Positions 12,577-32,520 of a stretch of 64,000 nucleotides of DNA are shown one piece after another. A model generated the notes under the pieces. The model had not been told where the DNA came from. It did not search any database and worked only from the letters and a program-made list of their open reading frames with translations. The DNA is from Brienomyrus brachyistius. Lineage: Eukaryota; Chordata; Actinopteri; Osteoglossiformes; Mormyridae. Each line of letters begins with the position of its first letter. Within the stretch, counting starts at the first letter, position 1. The position numbers and the translations under genes are program-made. The stretch spans positions 31,234,118-31,298,117 of the forward strand of contig NC_064533.1 in the NCBI RefSeq assembly GCF_023856365.1, given 5' to 3'.

Positions 12577-12998
12577 GGTGGCATGGTGGCACAGTGGTTA
12601 GTGCTATTGCCTCACATCTCTAGGACTGGGGTTTGAGCCTCTGCCATGGCTTCCAGTGTGTAGTTTACCTTTTCTCTCTGTGTCATGGTGGGGTTTCACT
12701 CCCACAGTAGCAAAATAAAGCAGGTTAATTGAAGTTACTAAATTGCCCAGCTTCCTGCAAGGGGTTTGTGCCCATAGGCTCCATACTCCCTGCCTTGTGC
12801 CCATAGGCTCCATACTCCCTGCCTTGTGCCCATAGGCTCCATACTCCCTGCCTTGTGTCCATAGACTCCAGACCCCCCACAGCCCTGAAGAGGACAAGTG
12901 GTTACAGAAAATGGAGGGATTGAAATTGTCCATCCTTGGTTGTGCCCTGCCTTGCGCCTGTAGCTTTTGAGATAGGGTCCAGATCTGAATATGAAATG
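12577..12998 (+). mobile_element. Diverged SINE with an internal 29-bp triplication
   Basis: 'ggtggcatggtggcacagtggttagtgctattgcctcacatctc' matches the tRNA-like head of the copy at 15002. The 3' part 'tgtgcccataggctccatac' is amplified in tandem (29-bp units at 12767, 12796 and 12825, then a diverged fourth). Minus-strand frames with repeated EYGAYGHKAGS-like peptide are artefacts of this. Confidence 0.7.
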
Positions 12999-13054
12999 GT
13001 TGGGTGGACACCTTGGTCTCATAGGTGATTCAGACTTATCTTTGGATCTATATC

Positions 13055-13245
13055 TATTTATTTATTTTAGCAGATGCTTCTATTCAGAGCCATTTACAGT
13101 TGAGAAAACGGGGTCAGTCAGTCCCTGGAGCAGTTGAGGGTTATGGGACTCGCTTAAGGAACTAACAGTGAAATCACTCTGCTGGCCACAGGGTTTGAAA
13201 CTGCGACCTGCTGACCATGGGCACAAAGCCACATACCACCCCACA
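13055..13245 (-). mobile_element. tRNA-headed SINE, reverse orientation
   Basis: On the plus strand 'agcagatgcttctattcagagccatttaca' is the conserved tail and 'ggtttgaaactgcgacctgctgaccatgggcacaaag' is the complement of a tRNA-like B box and head, so the element reads on the minus strand. Relatives occur at 17115-17235, 18178-18295, 32395-32520, 34800-34890 and 61430-61485. Confidence 0.6.
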
Positions 13246-13249
13246 TAAA

Positions 13250-14420
13250 ACCTAGACACGACTCTATAGGCAGCTCTAAACCCTTTTTAGGTGGGGATTC
13301 AACTCCCTATTCTTTGTTTATTAACCATTTAATGATTTCTTCCATATTATCATATATATTTTGTATTTTGCATATTCCTATTTCTCCAGGGGTGAAATCC
13401 TAGAATGACCTCTAACTTGACAATCCCAGAAAAGCCGATGCCCTATTCCTTAGCTTGCTGGGTCACGTGATATTAAATGTTGATAGAGCAGAATTATTCT
13501 TCCTTCTGAGGAATATTTTCAAACTTAAGGAGATGCTGTGCTTCAGTGTTCTAATTAATTTTCTGCATAATTCTGCAGAATATCGTTTGTGTAACATCAT
13601 GACCATTGCGACCCTAATCCAGTAATGCAATGTTGTCCTGCATTGAGTAACCTAAAGTTGAGCATCGCTTGTTGTAATTGCACACAGCCATGTGCCTCTC
13701 ATTTTATGTGCAAGAGAAGCGAATGTTTTCTCCAGTCTTTGTCACCTTGGTCTTGCCTGTAGCACCTGTCCCTCTGTGAGCTCGCCCCTTCAGTCTCTCC
13801 ATGCTCTGCCCTCTCCATGTCTCAGATTGTACACCTGCTTTATGATGCAAATGTGGGAGACAATTACGGTCCAGTGAGTGCACCATTAGCATGATAAAGA
13901 TCTTTGTTCTTTGACCTCTTTTATACCTGACCTAAATGCACTAGAATCGCTTTCCATGCTTTTCGGCGTCTTGCTTCGCACGAAAATGGAGGGAAGAAGG
14001 ACAGTAATAAAGTGTCTGCATTGTCTCCGAGCATGACAGGCAGTTCAGTTTGAATCATGCAGATCAGGAACCACTAATAGTACAGCGAGTCCTTTAATCC
14101 ACTAGCGTTCCTCAGCGTTTTGGTTACTATAAACAATCTACTTTATTTTCCCATTGACACAGTGAAAAAGGAATCTTGGGAAATATAGATTAAGGGAACA
14201 CTCAATTTATATGTGTGGAAACAAACAAACAAAAAACCAATCAAGCAAACAAGCAAGCAAGCAAACAAGCAAGCAAGCAAACAAATAAAGCAAAATAATC
14301 AAACAGTATTTGTACTCATATACAAAAGGCTTTTCATGGTTCCTGGTTTGATTTGCTGCTCTGAAATTGTAATTTTGGAGATTTTTGTATAACTGGAATG
14401 TCTGCTCAGCACTAGGTTTT
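13250..14420. other. Intergenic; CAAG/CAAA simple repeat
   Basis: No gene recognised. An aaac/aagc-type tetranucleotide repeat occupies about 14217-14295. Confidence 0.6.
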
Positions 14421-14423
14421 AAT

Positions 14424-14900
14424 CCATGTTGGGGAGTAACTAGTTACATGCATTACCGTTACATAATTAAATAAAATTTATATCATTGTAATCTGTTACA
14501 GCTACTGAGAAAAAATATGTATTTAAATTAGTTACTAAAAACATACTGGTGAAAAGAAAGGGGTTAATATCTCAACTTATTCTTTTTGGTAAAAAGCTTA
14601 TGTATAGAATATGACTTTCATTTTGTTGCTTTGCATCTTTTCACCATACAGAAATGCCTTCTTTTGGTATATTTCCAGACAACGTGGGTCAGTAAAGCTA
14701 TTTGGACAGATTTGACTTGTCAGTTTTATTGGCCACTTTGCAACATTTGTTTGAAATGTAATAAAAAAATAATGAAATGTAATAAAGTATGTTACTTTGA
14801 TGACGTATTCAAAAATAGTTGCATTACTTATTTTATTATTAACAGGGTAACTTTTCATCTGTTACCTATTACATTTCAAAAGTAACTTTCCCAACACTGG
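14424..14900. mobile_element. Nonautonomous DNA transposon with GTTGGG...AGTAACT termini
   Basis: The left end 'ccatgttggggagtaactag' and right end 'agtaactttcccaacactgg' are imperfect inverted repeats. The interior is AT-rich with 'gttacat' and 'attacattt' motifs typical of a common teleost nonautonomous element. Frames inside it on both strands are not genes. Confidence 0.6.
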
Positions 14901-15001
14901 TTTTAATTTATGTCAAATAAAAACTATATTATTTATACATTCTTTAGAGATTGTTGCCTCAGCAAGATGCAGAGTTACATTTTTAGTTACGTGTTAGTTT
15001 T

Positions 15002-15366
15002 CTGGCGGCATGGTGGTGCAGTGGTTAGCACTGTTGCCTCACACCTCTGGGACCCGGGTTCGAGTCTCCGCCTGGGTCACATGTGTGTGGAGTTTGCATG
15101 TTCTCCCCATGTCGTCGTGGGGTTTCCTCCAGGTACTCCGGTTTCCCCCCACAGTCCAAAAACATGCTGAGGCTAATTGGAGTTGCTAAATTGCCCGTAG
15201 GTGTGCATGTGTGAGTGAATGGTGTGTGAGTGTGCCCTGCGATGGGCTGGCCCCCCATCCTGGGTTGTTCCCAGCCTCGTGCCCATTGCTTCCGGGATAG
15301 GCTCCGGACCCCCCGCGACCCAGTTGGATAAGCGGTTTGGAAAATGGATGGATGGATGGATGGATG
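15002..15366 (+). mobile_element. Full-length SINE with tRNA-like head and GGAT tail
   Basis: It begins 'gcggcatggtggtgcagtgg', contains a B-box-like 'ggttcgagtctcc' (pol III promoter of tRNA origin) and continues through 'gtttgcatgttctccccatg'. It ends 'ggataagcggtttggaaaa' followed by (tgga)n. It is the best-preserved copy in the window and the reference for the others. Frames at 14910-15443 on both strands lie inside or across it and are not genes. Confidence 0.8.
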
Positions 15367-15444
15367 TTAGTTTTCTTGTTAATGTGGAATATTTACTTAT
15401 ATTCCTGTTGCCTACTGCAATACAAAAGTATTTTTTCAATTAAT

Positions 15445-15995
15445 ACTTAATTCTAAGTATGTTGATTCCCTACCTCACAAACTATGCTTCCTTAGAAATT
15501 ACTGTGCCTCTTTTATTCACCCTGACTGGATACGTGACTAGCCAAAATGAAGGGATACACCACTCTGGAAATTCTTTTGGCTGTAAATGAACAACGACCT
15601 TTTGGGAACACAAGCTACTGGTACCTGACTCCATTACAGAAAAATTGACTTATATGGGCACAAACTAAGTATCTGTGTAATACAAGTGCCGAGCTCTCCA
15701 GTAAAATAAACATTAATTTGCTAAATATAATGAGAAGTCACAGACACGAGACCTCGCTGAACTTTTTAGGAACTCAAGCAATATTTAGATTAATTTGAGC
15801 AGAAGATACTAATGAATCCTAAATACTAGATTCATTTGAATCCTGAATGTGTGGCAACTTAGACAAACAAAACATGGAAACTTAAACTAGAGTGCAAACG
15901 GTTACAGCTTAGTCTGCTAAAAAACAAGCTCTTCCTATATGCTTCTGTATTTCCTATAATCATTAAAATTGTAGCAGGATTTGTTAATTCTCTAT
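15445..15995. other. Intergenic, nothing recognised
   Basis: AT-rich unique sequence without coding or repeat signals that I can support. Confidence 0.55.
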
Positions 15996-15997
15996 TT

Positions 15998-16272
15998 TTG
16001 TGGCATGGTGACTCAGGAGGGATGAATATGGCCTCACACCCCTGGGGTTGGGGGGTTGCTGTCTTGGGGGGGGGTTTGATTTGCATATTTGAGGTGGTGT
16101 CCTCCAGCAGCCCAAGAACATGTTGAGGTGAATAAATGTCTCTAAAATGAATGTGTGACATGAGATGGACTGGCATCCAGTTCTGAGTGTATCCTGCCCT
16201 GTGCCTCCAGTGATACGCTCCAGGCCCACTGTGACACCAGGCTGGATAAGTGGTTATGGAAGATGAATGGTG
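15998..16272 (+). mobile_element. Diverged SINE copy
   Basis: 'tgtggcatggtgactcag', 'gcctcacacccctgggg', 'gcccaagaacatgttgagg', 'ctgccctgtgcctccagtgatacgctcc' and 'ggataagtggttatggaa' occur in the same order as in the copy at 15002. A G-rich run sits in the middle. Confidence 0.65.
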
Positions 16273-16884
16273 ATACTTACATGGACAGTAATGCGTATAA
16301 TGCAAATATTAGTGGAAATTATGAATGACTGCTTCCCTGCTTTCTTCTCATCAATCGTCATTGTTAAGCACCCCTAACCCTGCATTAATTTCATTGTTGA
16401 ACCAATGCTGTTACACACCGAGCCTATAATTTTTCCTATTATATACAGCTGGATATTTCACTAGAGCAATCAAAGATAAATACTTTGATAAATAAATACT
16501 TTCGAGAGTGCTAGAGCCAGGTTACTTTTGAGACTGGCTCTTGTCTGCTATTCCACATCCCTTAACACTATGCATTTCCTTATCGGTTGCCTAAGTCATG
16601 CATATCAATCCAGCACACAAGCATCATCTTGTCACCTTGTTCTAGGCCATTAAAGTCCAGCCATTAATACTCTTATTGATATGTTGTGGAAAGGGCCAAG
16701 GTGGGAGGGGTTTTGCATCATGTGGTCTCGGCTGAAATAATTTTGTGCGTGGGAATTATGCACAGTAGGTCTGCTCTAAGATATAGGGCAGCAAAAAGGG
16801 TCTTAGCCTCCAGAGTACTGATGCTTATAGAGCAGATGAACTGATTTGGCAAATGTGAAGCCACCATGTATTTGGGTCAGAATA

Positions 16885-17395
16885 CTGGCATATACGGTGC
16901 CACTCAAGTTTGGACACGCTAAGCCACCTACAAAGAAGAGTCATATAGTGTCACATCACATGACCTGGCAACCTGACCTAAACACAATAGAACTGGTTTT
17001 GGAGGAGTTTGACCAGAGAGTGAAGTAAAAGCAGCCAATGTGTGCTTGGTATATTTGGGACCTCCTTCAGAACAGCTGGAAAAGCATCCAGGAGGTCACC
17101 TCATGAAACTGGCACAGAGGAGAAAGCAGGCTCAGCCAGTCCCTGGAGCAACTGGGGTTAAGGGCCTTGCTCAGGGACTCATTGGTGAGATCACTCGGCT
17201 GACCACGGGACTTGAAGCAGAAATCTTCTCATCCAATCAACAAATCAATTTTTTGTTTAATGCTTTTTTTTATCGCTGCCGAATTCCATATATGTTACTA
17301 TATAGTTTTGATGTCTTTATTCTAAAATGTAGAGAATAGTACAAATTAACTGGTCTATTGGAAGGTGTGCCCAAACTTCTTACTGGTACTGTATA
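16885..17395 (+). mobile_element. Decayed, internally deleted Tc1-like transposon
   Basis: The left end 'ggtgccactcaagtttggac' and right end 'gtgcccaaacttcttactgg' are degraded inverted termini of a Tc1-type element. Between them is only the C-terminal part of a transposase: W-Q-P-D-L-N-T-I-E-L followed by D-Q-R-V-K, matching the W-P-x-x-S-P-D-L-N-P-I-E block, and a W-D-L-L-Q-N-S-W-K block. A tRNA-headed SINE fragment (about 17115-17235, minus strand) is inserted. It is nonfunctional. Confidence 0.65.
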
Positions 17396-17399
17396 CTTT

Positions 17400-18175
17400 G
17401 GTCATCACTTAACGCTGACAGGACCACCAAGACACCATGACTACTCCACCAACCAAACCCTCACTACCACATCATATGGATAACGGCAGTCTATCTATAA
17501 ACTGTACTTTACAATACTTAAGTACCAACTGTTCACATCCCTTCACATTCACCATTTCATCCATCACTGCCTCCAGCTCAGGTAGGCTCCCTCAATCCAT
17601 GCATTATCCCCAAATGGGGGATCCATGCCCCAGGAAATGAATCGTAATCTTTGATTCCCATCCTCAGAAAACTTACTAGATTAAGGCATGGATGTATCAT
17701 GCCATTGAAATAAGCAGCTGGCAGGGTTAGAAGAACTACATATTTCTTTGCTCTGTCTTCTCATGATCAGCGTGTGTTGCTGTGAAAACGAAAATACAGT
17801 GTTTATGTGTGTCATCCTCATTCACTGTTAAGAGGTAGGAAGTGCTCCTTAAAGCCAAGTAGAGATGAAAGCAAGGAGGGATGAAAGGTACACAAACAGC
17901 CAACTGCTATAATTAGGGTTCAAAACAAGGGTCATCCAATTCAAAGAGCACCTGCCCTCCAGTGTTGCTTAGCCAAGGAGGAATGGAACCGATCATCTAT
18001 CCTAGAGCTTTTTGCAGCCAGACAAAGGAGATAAAGGACAGAAGGTTAAGTGTGCTTAGGGCTGTACATGGGCTCTATTTTAAGTTCCTCCTGTATAAAA
18101 ATATTAATATTTTATTGTATAATAATAATCTACTCTTGAAAATTTTAAGGTTATTAATCTATGAAGCGGGGTGAT
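17400..18175. other. Intergenic, nothing recognised
   Basis: No gene or repeat that I can name. Short open frames lack splice sites or motifs. Confidence 0.55.
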
Positions 18176-18177
18176 GT

Positions 18178-18295
18178 GTGACTCTGAGGAGCAAATGCTC
18201 TGTGCCTGTGACTGGAAGGCCACTGGTTCAAATCCTGTAGTGGGCAGAGTGCTTTCACTGGTGAGTCCTTGAGCAAGCGCCGCGACCCAAATTGT
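18178..18295 (+). mobile_element. tRNA-headed SINE fragment
   Basis: 'gctctgtgcctgtgactggaaggccactggttcaaatcctg' has B-box character (ggttcaaatcc) and is followed by 'gagtccttgagcaagcgc', the conserved tail of this SINE family. It is not a tRNA gene: the acceptor stem and anticodon arm do not pair. Confidence 0.55.
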
Positions 18296-18830
18296 TGAAT
18301 TCAGGTGTTTCCTTCAGATCCATTGTCACAGGTGTATAAAATCAAGCACTTAGCCTCAGCATTTGGCACTCAGGTTTGCAAACGTTTGTTTAAGAATGGG
18401 TCGTTCCGAAGTGCACGGTGCTGTCAGTTTGTGAAATTGCATCCCTGCTAGATATGCCATGGTCAACTGTAAGTGGTATTATTGCAAAGTGGAAGCATTT
18501 AGGAATAACTGAAACTCATCCATGAAGTGGCAGAACACGTTAAGTAACAGAGTGGGTTCGCTGAGTGCTGAGGTGCATAGTGTGTAAAAGCTGCCAACAC
18601 TGTGTTGGTTCAGTAACTGCAGAGTTCTAAACTTCATCTGGCATTAATCCCAGCACAAAAACTGTGCACTGGGAACTGGGAACACGGAATGGGCTTTCAT
18701 TACCAAACAGTTGCATGCTCATATCACCAAGTGCAATGCCGTGCATCAGATGGAGTGGTTTAAGCATGCCGCCACTGGACTCTGGAGCAGTGGAAATGTG
18801 TTCCATGGAGTGACAAATCGCACTTCTCAG
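18296..18830 (+). mobile_element. 5' part of a Tc1-like transposon, truncated
   Basis: It runs from an end-proximal 'aggtgtttccttcag' through 'ggtgtataaaatcaagcac', 'gaatgggtcgttccgaag', 'atgccatggtcaactgtaag' and 'cactggactctggagcag'. This matches, in opposite orientation, the element at 47140-48302, so it is the N-terminal half of the same transposase, with frameshifts and stops. It is cut off at 18830 by LINE sequence. Confidence 0.7.
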
Positions 18831-19268
18831 TTTGCCTACAGAAAGAACAGATGTATAGGGGATGCCGTCTCAATAGTGCTTCACACAGCCCTGACTCATT
18901 TGCAGTGCCCTAACACTTATGTTAGGATGCGATTCGTCAACTTTAGTTCAGCATTTCATACTGTAATCCCGGACAAGATCGTACAAAAGCTTTATATTCT
19001 GGGTTTGTCCACATCGCTCTCTGGGTCAGGGACTTTCTTCCCAACAGGCCTCAGGTGGTTAGAACTGGAGATTGTAGCCACACTGGTTTTGAACACATGC
19101 ACACCACAGGGTTGTGTGCTCAGCCCAGCACTCTTTACATTATTTACGCATGATTGCTCTGCCATCCATGACACAAATATGACTGCGAATGATACGACCG
19201 TGGGGGTCTCATATCAGACAATGATGAGACTCACTACAGAGATACAACACCTAGCACTATGGTGCTAA
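18831..19268 (+). mobile_element. LINE reverse-transcriptase fragment (L2/Rex-like), catalytic site lost
   Basis: In frame with the preceding transposon piece, the open frame reads a non-LTR RT core starting Q-F-A-Y-R-K-N-R. Block A is V-N-F-S-S-A-F-H-T, where the usual catalytic Asp is Asn. Next is the T-P-Q-G-C-V-L-S-P block, and the usual A-D-D-T-T is A-N-D-T-T. Both changes remove catalytic carboxylates. The 5' and 3' parts are missing. The clade assignment comes from motif resemblance only. Confidence 0.7.
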
Positions 19269-19329
19269 GTTAACAACCTCATCTTGATTTCACAGACTGG
19301 AGCATCTTGTTTTTGACTGGATACATTGC

Positions 19330-20275
19330 AGAAAATTGGTGGTTTTCTCTGAGCACAAGTATGGTATTTTTATCGCAGCAGTGCACACTGACATACCAGC
19401 AATCATGACCCAGTCACTGAAGTGTATCGGTGAAGGGCCTCCATTTGCAGCCAATACAGCATCAGTTAGTCTTAGGGAGTGACAGACAAGGTCCTGCACC
19501 GCAGCCAGAGGGATTTTGAGCCATCCCTCTTGCAGAATGTATCATAATGTGATTCTGGTGCAGAGAAACGTTTCCCGACTCACTCCTCAGAAACACCCCA
19601 AGTGACTCAATAATATTCAGATCTGGTGACTGTGCAGGCCATGTGAGATGTTCAGCTTCACTTTCATGTTCATCAAACCACTCTGTCACCAGTCTTGCTG
19701 TGTGTATTAGTGCATTATCCTGATACATGACACCACCTTCAGGGTACACTGTTTGAATCATTGCCTGAATATGGTCCTCCAGAATGATTTGCCAGTCTTT
19801 GGCAGTAACATGCCCACCTAGAACAAGTAGTGAATCCAAACTATCACTGATCCACCCCCATGCTGTACTCTGGGTACACAACAGTCCAGGTGATGAGCCT
19901 CGTTGGGGCTCCTTCACACCGTAACTCTCCCAGATGTAGGAAAGACATTGAAAGTGGACTCATCAGAGAACAATACATGTCTCACATTGTCCACAACTCA
20001 AGATCTGTGCTACTGGTACCATTGAAACCAACATTTGGCATTGGCATGAGTGACCAAAGGTTTGGCTATAGCAGCCCGACCATGAACAATGACCCTGTGC
20101 AGCTCCGAACAAACAGCTTTGGTGAAAACAGGAGAGTGGAGGTGCGTACGTAATTCTGCAGTAAGTTGGGCAGCTGTGGTTTTATATTTTTCAGATACTA
20201 TCTGTTTCAGCTTCATTGTCTAACCCCTGTAAGTACTTAAGTAAGGTCCCTCCCCAAAAATGAAAAAGCTACACC
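19330..20275 (-). mobile_element. Tc1/mariner transposase remnant, minus strand
   Basis: Minus-strand pieces cover an N-terminal/HTH region (20010-20216), the first catalytic block L-F-S-D-E-S-T-F (near 19960), then Y-Q-D-N-A-L-I-H and S-P-D-L-N-I-I-E (about 19590-19720). This is the DDE order of Tc1/mariner, with 36 residues between the last D and E, rather than the 34 usual for Tc1. A C-terminal tail continues to about 19430. It is broken by at least two frame changes or stops (about 19920 and 20000). Clear terminal repeats are not visible. Confidence 0.7.
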
Positions 20276-20686
20276 CCTGTCCTTAACCAAGTTACCTGGT
20301 GCATTACTACCCTATTGCTCATCAGAAATTAACACGCCCCGTCTATAAAAGACTATTGAATAGTCAAGATACCTCTCATATACACATTGTATTCTTTAAA
20401 TAAAAATCTTCAGAGAACGTCAGAATATAAGTTTTTAAAGCTACAGGAATAAATCAGTTTTTCTTATAAAAGTATAATGAATATAAACGATTTTGTGGAG
20501 AGAAATATAAAAAAATAATAAATGAATTCAGTTCATTACTGCCACTTTGTTAGACATGTACGCATATCTAAATACAGATATCTTTGTATACACATCCATA
20601 CAAGCATCTTGCACGTCTACATCCTTCATAGCCTGGATAGACTTGTGGTGGATCTGCAAAGAGCAGATCTCTGTGAGCATTCAGCA

Positions 20687-29454
<8,768 letters not shown>

Positions 29455-31107
29455 TGTGGCTCTAAAACAAACCGAAAGCAGTGAGACCCAATACAGCACT
29501 TCTGTGTACACCTTACTTCAGAAGATGCCACAGGTTACCCAAATCACATACTGAAAACAATTAATATTTCAATCGCATATTACACAGTTAACGTCTAACA
29601 CTGTAACAAAACCACCACCCTGTATTTCATTAGCACGCAGAAAAAAATGCAATTGCTATCTTTTATTTTTTCGGAAAATATTATGTGTAAAAATGGTCAT
29701 AAAGTAGCAACATTTTAATCTCATCCATCACACACACTGTCCTTGTTTCAATAAATCAGTGATCTACAACTCTGAGAATTTTGACAATGCGATTACTCTG
29801 TATATCTTGAATGCCGATATTAGTAGACAATTACTTCATAAAATGGTGAGTGAATGTGTTTTATCAACTTTGCAACCTTCTACGACTATTATTCACAACT
29901 ATTTAATTGGACCTTTTCATCTCTGTGAATGGAAAAACATAAATCATTAAAAAAAAAAAAAAAAAAGATCCGCGAAAAGTCCAAACTCCACGCAAGTTAT
30001 CCAAAAACAATGAGTTTCCCACAAATCATGAGCTGACATATATTAAGACACAAGAAGCTCGTATAGATTTACTGGAAAACTTATTATTATTAAAGCTGTC
30101 ATCGCTGCCGCAGACCGCATTGTATGGACTGTATACAGTGTGCAGATACAGATACACTGCCGTACGGGAATACTGAAAGATGCTAATTTTACAGACAGTC
30201 AGGTGTATTATAAAGATGTATGAAGACATGCAAACGAACACTGAAATGTTCTGTGTACATAGTTTATCCGGTGTTAACATAAACAATACAACTAATTAAT
30301 ACTCACATGTTTCTAAGCTATAAATGCAACCATTTACTCTGCGACACCTATTCTTCCTTTGAAGGACCCCAGAAAATATATAACACCACACATTACCAAC
30401 CAGATATCTTTGCTCTTCGTTAAAGATTATCTTATGTAAATTTTATCTATGCAACTAAAATGTGAGAAGCATTACGTGAGATATGAAACAAAATTGTCGT
30501 TAATATATGATCAGGCATAAACTTAGACACCACAATGAATGAGTGACACAAGCCCAGGGACCTTCGGTTTGAAATGTTACAGCTGAATTACTGGGACATT
30601 TTGAACAATCGTGTTGGTGGAAATACACACATATATATTTTTTTCCATCCAGTATTTTTAGAAGAATGAAACGGTTTCCTGTTGCAAGGTGGAGGTCTGA
30701 GTATTTTTCATTCTGCAACTCCGGTATCGAAACAGGTCGGCTCCCTGTGAGAATTCATGGAGCTCAACATACGGAACCACTCAGTTTAAAAATAATAGAA
30801 TAAAATTACAGCTTACTTTCACAGATTAATAAGGATTCAGAGGTATTCTTGACTTGTTTTATTTACAAAAAAAATAAATCCATAGAGAGCATCGAGAGGA
30901 TCATATACAAATATTTAAGTTAAATCTTGAATAAAGCTGGCAATGTTTGTTTCAAAGTAAAATGATATACATAGCCAGATGCATGCCCTTGTGTTGTGAA
31001 GAAGTACTGCTGTCATATTGAAATGTGAAGTAATAAGTACACAGCTGTTGATTGTGAAATTAATCCTTTCTGAAAAGTGCTGTCCAAATCCTTGTTTATT
31101 TTTCCAG
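29455..31107. promoter_or_regulatory. Head-to-head intergenic region between osgep and mterf2
   Basis: osgep reads left from 29454 and mterf2 right from 31128. A donor-like minus-strand sequence AACAT|GTGAGTAT (exon end 30307) could close a noncoding first osgep exon, and a strong plus-strand acceptor 'tttatttttccag' (AG 31106-31107) opens the mterf2 coding exon. The region therefore probably contains both 5' UTR exons and a shared or closely spaced promoter. No TATA box or CpG island stands out; a poly-A run lies at 29949-29965. Confidence 0.45.
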
Positions 31108-31127
31108 ACTGTCCTGTGGTTGAAACC

Positions 31128-32261
31128 ATGCTGCGATGGACAACAACATCCTTTTGCACCTACTGGCTGCATATTAGGCCTTTCTTCCTACCCAGAACAC
31201 ACTGTTCCACACTCAGTTCCAGTCAGGTGGAGAACAAATTCACTGTAGACCGTTTATCTCACTTGTCTGTAGACATTGGGAAAATTCGCAAGTTGAAAGG
31301 ATGGGTACTGTTTCAGAGTCCTACATATGTCAATGAGACAGCTAGGCTTTTGCGTGATTTGGGTGCTAATAAGGAAACAATTGGACGTATTCTGGAGCAG
31401 CATCCAGAAGCGGTTCTGTGCACTCCTGAGGAATTACAGGCTCAACATGAGCTGTGGACGACTGTCTGTCCCAACAGTAAAGACCTTCTGGGTATAATTG
31501 AGAAATTTCCAGCTTCATTTTTTACTGTCAGTCACTATGCTAATCAGAAGGCCAATATACAGTTTTTTCAGAGCTTACATTTGAACAAGCGCATCATCAG
31601 CAAATTAATGGGTAGTGCTCCGCAAAGCTTCAGCAGACCAGTGGAGAAGAACCAGGAAATGATCCATACCTTAAAGGAGTCGTACCTTCGTCTTGGGGGC
31701 AGTGAGAGCAACATGAAGATTTGGCTCCAGAAGTTACTCAGTCAGAACCCTTTCATACTGATTAAACCCCCAGAGGTGGTATGGGAGAATATCCAGTTCT
31801 TACAGGACAGGGGGTTCTCTGCTGTAGAGCTCCTCCACCTAGTGTCCAAACTGAAGGGCTTCATCACAGAACTTAGCCCTAAAAGCATGCAGAACATCCT
31901 TACTTATTCCCTGGAGACTCTACAGTGCTCTGAGACCGAACTAAGGGTGATTATCCTCAAGTGCCCTGGGCTCCTTAATTATCCTGTGCCTGTTCTAGAT
32001 GACCGTTTGAAGGGACTATTTGAAGCAGGCATCAGTTTAGACCAGATCAAAGACACACCTACAATCTTAGAGCTGACCACACAAATTGTGCTCTACCGTA
32101 TACAAAAACTGGAGTCATATGGTTATAGCATTAAAACAGGAAGCCTGGAAGCTCTGGATGGGACAAAAAAAGACTTTGAAATGATGTATGGAAGACTGAA
32201 ACTGAGACAGGAGCGTCCGATCTTTAACCCTGTTGCCCCATTAAGGAGCACGGAGGAATGA
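31128..32261 (+). CDS. mterf2: mterf2: mitochondrial transcription termination factor 2
   Basis: mTERF-family protein of the mitochondrial matrix that binds mtDNA/nucleoids and influences mitochondrial transcription and translation. The product has 377 aa; human MTERF2 has 385, and like it the coding region is one exon. I chose the ATG at 31128 because the acceptor at 31106-31107 lies 20 bases upstream and the next residues (MLRWTTTSF...) look like a mitochondrial presequence; the in-frame ATG at 31077 lies before the acceptor. Diagnostic MTERF2 blocks are D-I-G-K-I-R-K-L-K-G-W-V-L, S-Q-N-P-F-I-L-I and the C-terminal P-I-F-N-P-V-A-P-L. Repeated leucine/proline mTERF helices fill residues about 60-330. 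No stop or frameshift. An 'attaaa' at 32344 may be the polyadenylation signal. Confidence 0.94.
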   Translation: MLRWTTTSFCTYWLHIRPFFLPRTHCSTLSSSQVENKFTVDRLSHLSVDIGKIRKLKGWVLFQSPTYVNETARLLRDLGANKETIGRILEQHPEAVLCTPEELQAQHELWTTVCPNSKDLLGIIEKFPASFFTVSHYANQKANIQFFQSLHLNKRIISKLMGSAPQSFSRPVEKNQEMIHTLKESYLRLGGSESNMKIWLQKLLSQNPFILIKPPEVVWENIQFLQDRGFSAVELLHLVSKLKGFITELSPKSMQNILTYSLETLQCSETELRVIILKCPGLLNYPVPVLDDRLKGLFEAGISLDQIKDTPTILELTTQIVLYRIQKLESYGYSIKTGSLEALDGTKKDFEMMYGRLKLRQERPIFNPVAPLRSTEE

Positions 32262-32394
32262 TCTTTACAGCCCTTGAATGAGAAGAAAGGAAACAAGTTT
32301 GAGCAGTTCTTCATGCCACAGTGAACTACTCTGTCACCTGATGTATTAAATTTGTTTTTTTTTTTTGGTTCTGGAAAGGACCAAACATATAGTC

Positions 32395-32520
32395 GTTTGT
32401 CCTGTGTAACCATAAATCAGGTATTTGCAGTCTTTAATGGCTTTTGTGGGCTCTGTACCTGTGACCAGAATGTCACTGGTTTAAATCCTGTGGCCGGCAG
32501 TGATGAAATCATTCTAAAAC
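32395..32520 (+). mobile_element. tRNA-headed SINE fragment
   Basis: 'ggctctgtacctgtgaccagaatgtcactggtttaaatcctg' is close to the SINE head at 18190, with a B-box-like 'ggtttaaatcc'. It ends in an A-rich stretch. Confidence 0.5.

Noticed and set aside
18178..18295. Possible tRNA gene (B-box-like sequence), also at 32395 and 34800
   Set aside because: No cloverleaf can be formed, and several diverged copies share a non-tRNA tail; these are SINE heads.
19462..19917. 151-codon minus-strand frame as a host gene
   Set aside because: Contains Tc1/mariner DDE blocks; part of a broken transposon.
31077..31127. Upstream in-frame ATG for mterf2 at 31077
   Set aside because: It lies before a strong acceptor (AG 31106-31107), so it is probably intronic; the ATG at 31128 gives the expected length and a presequence-like start.
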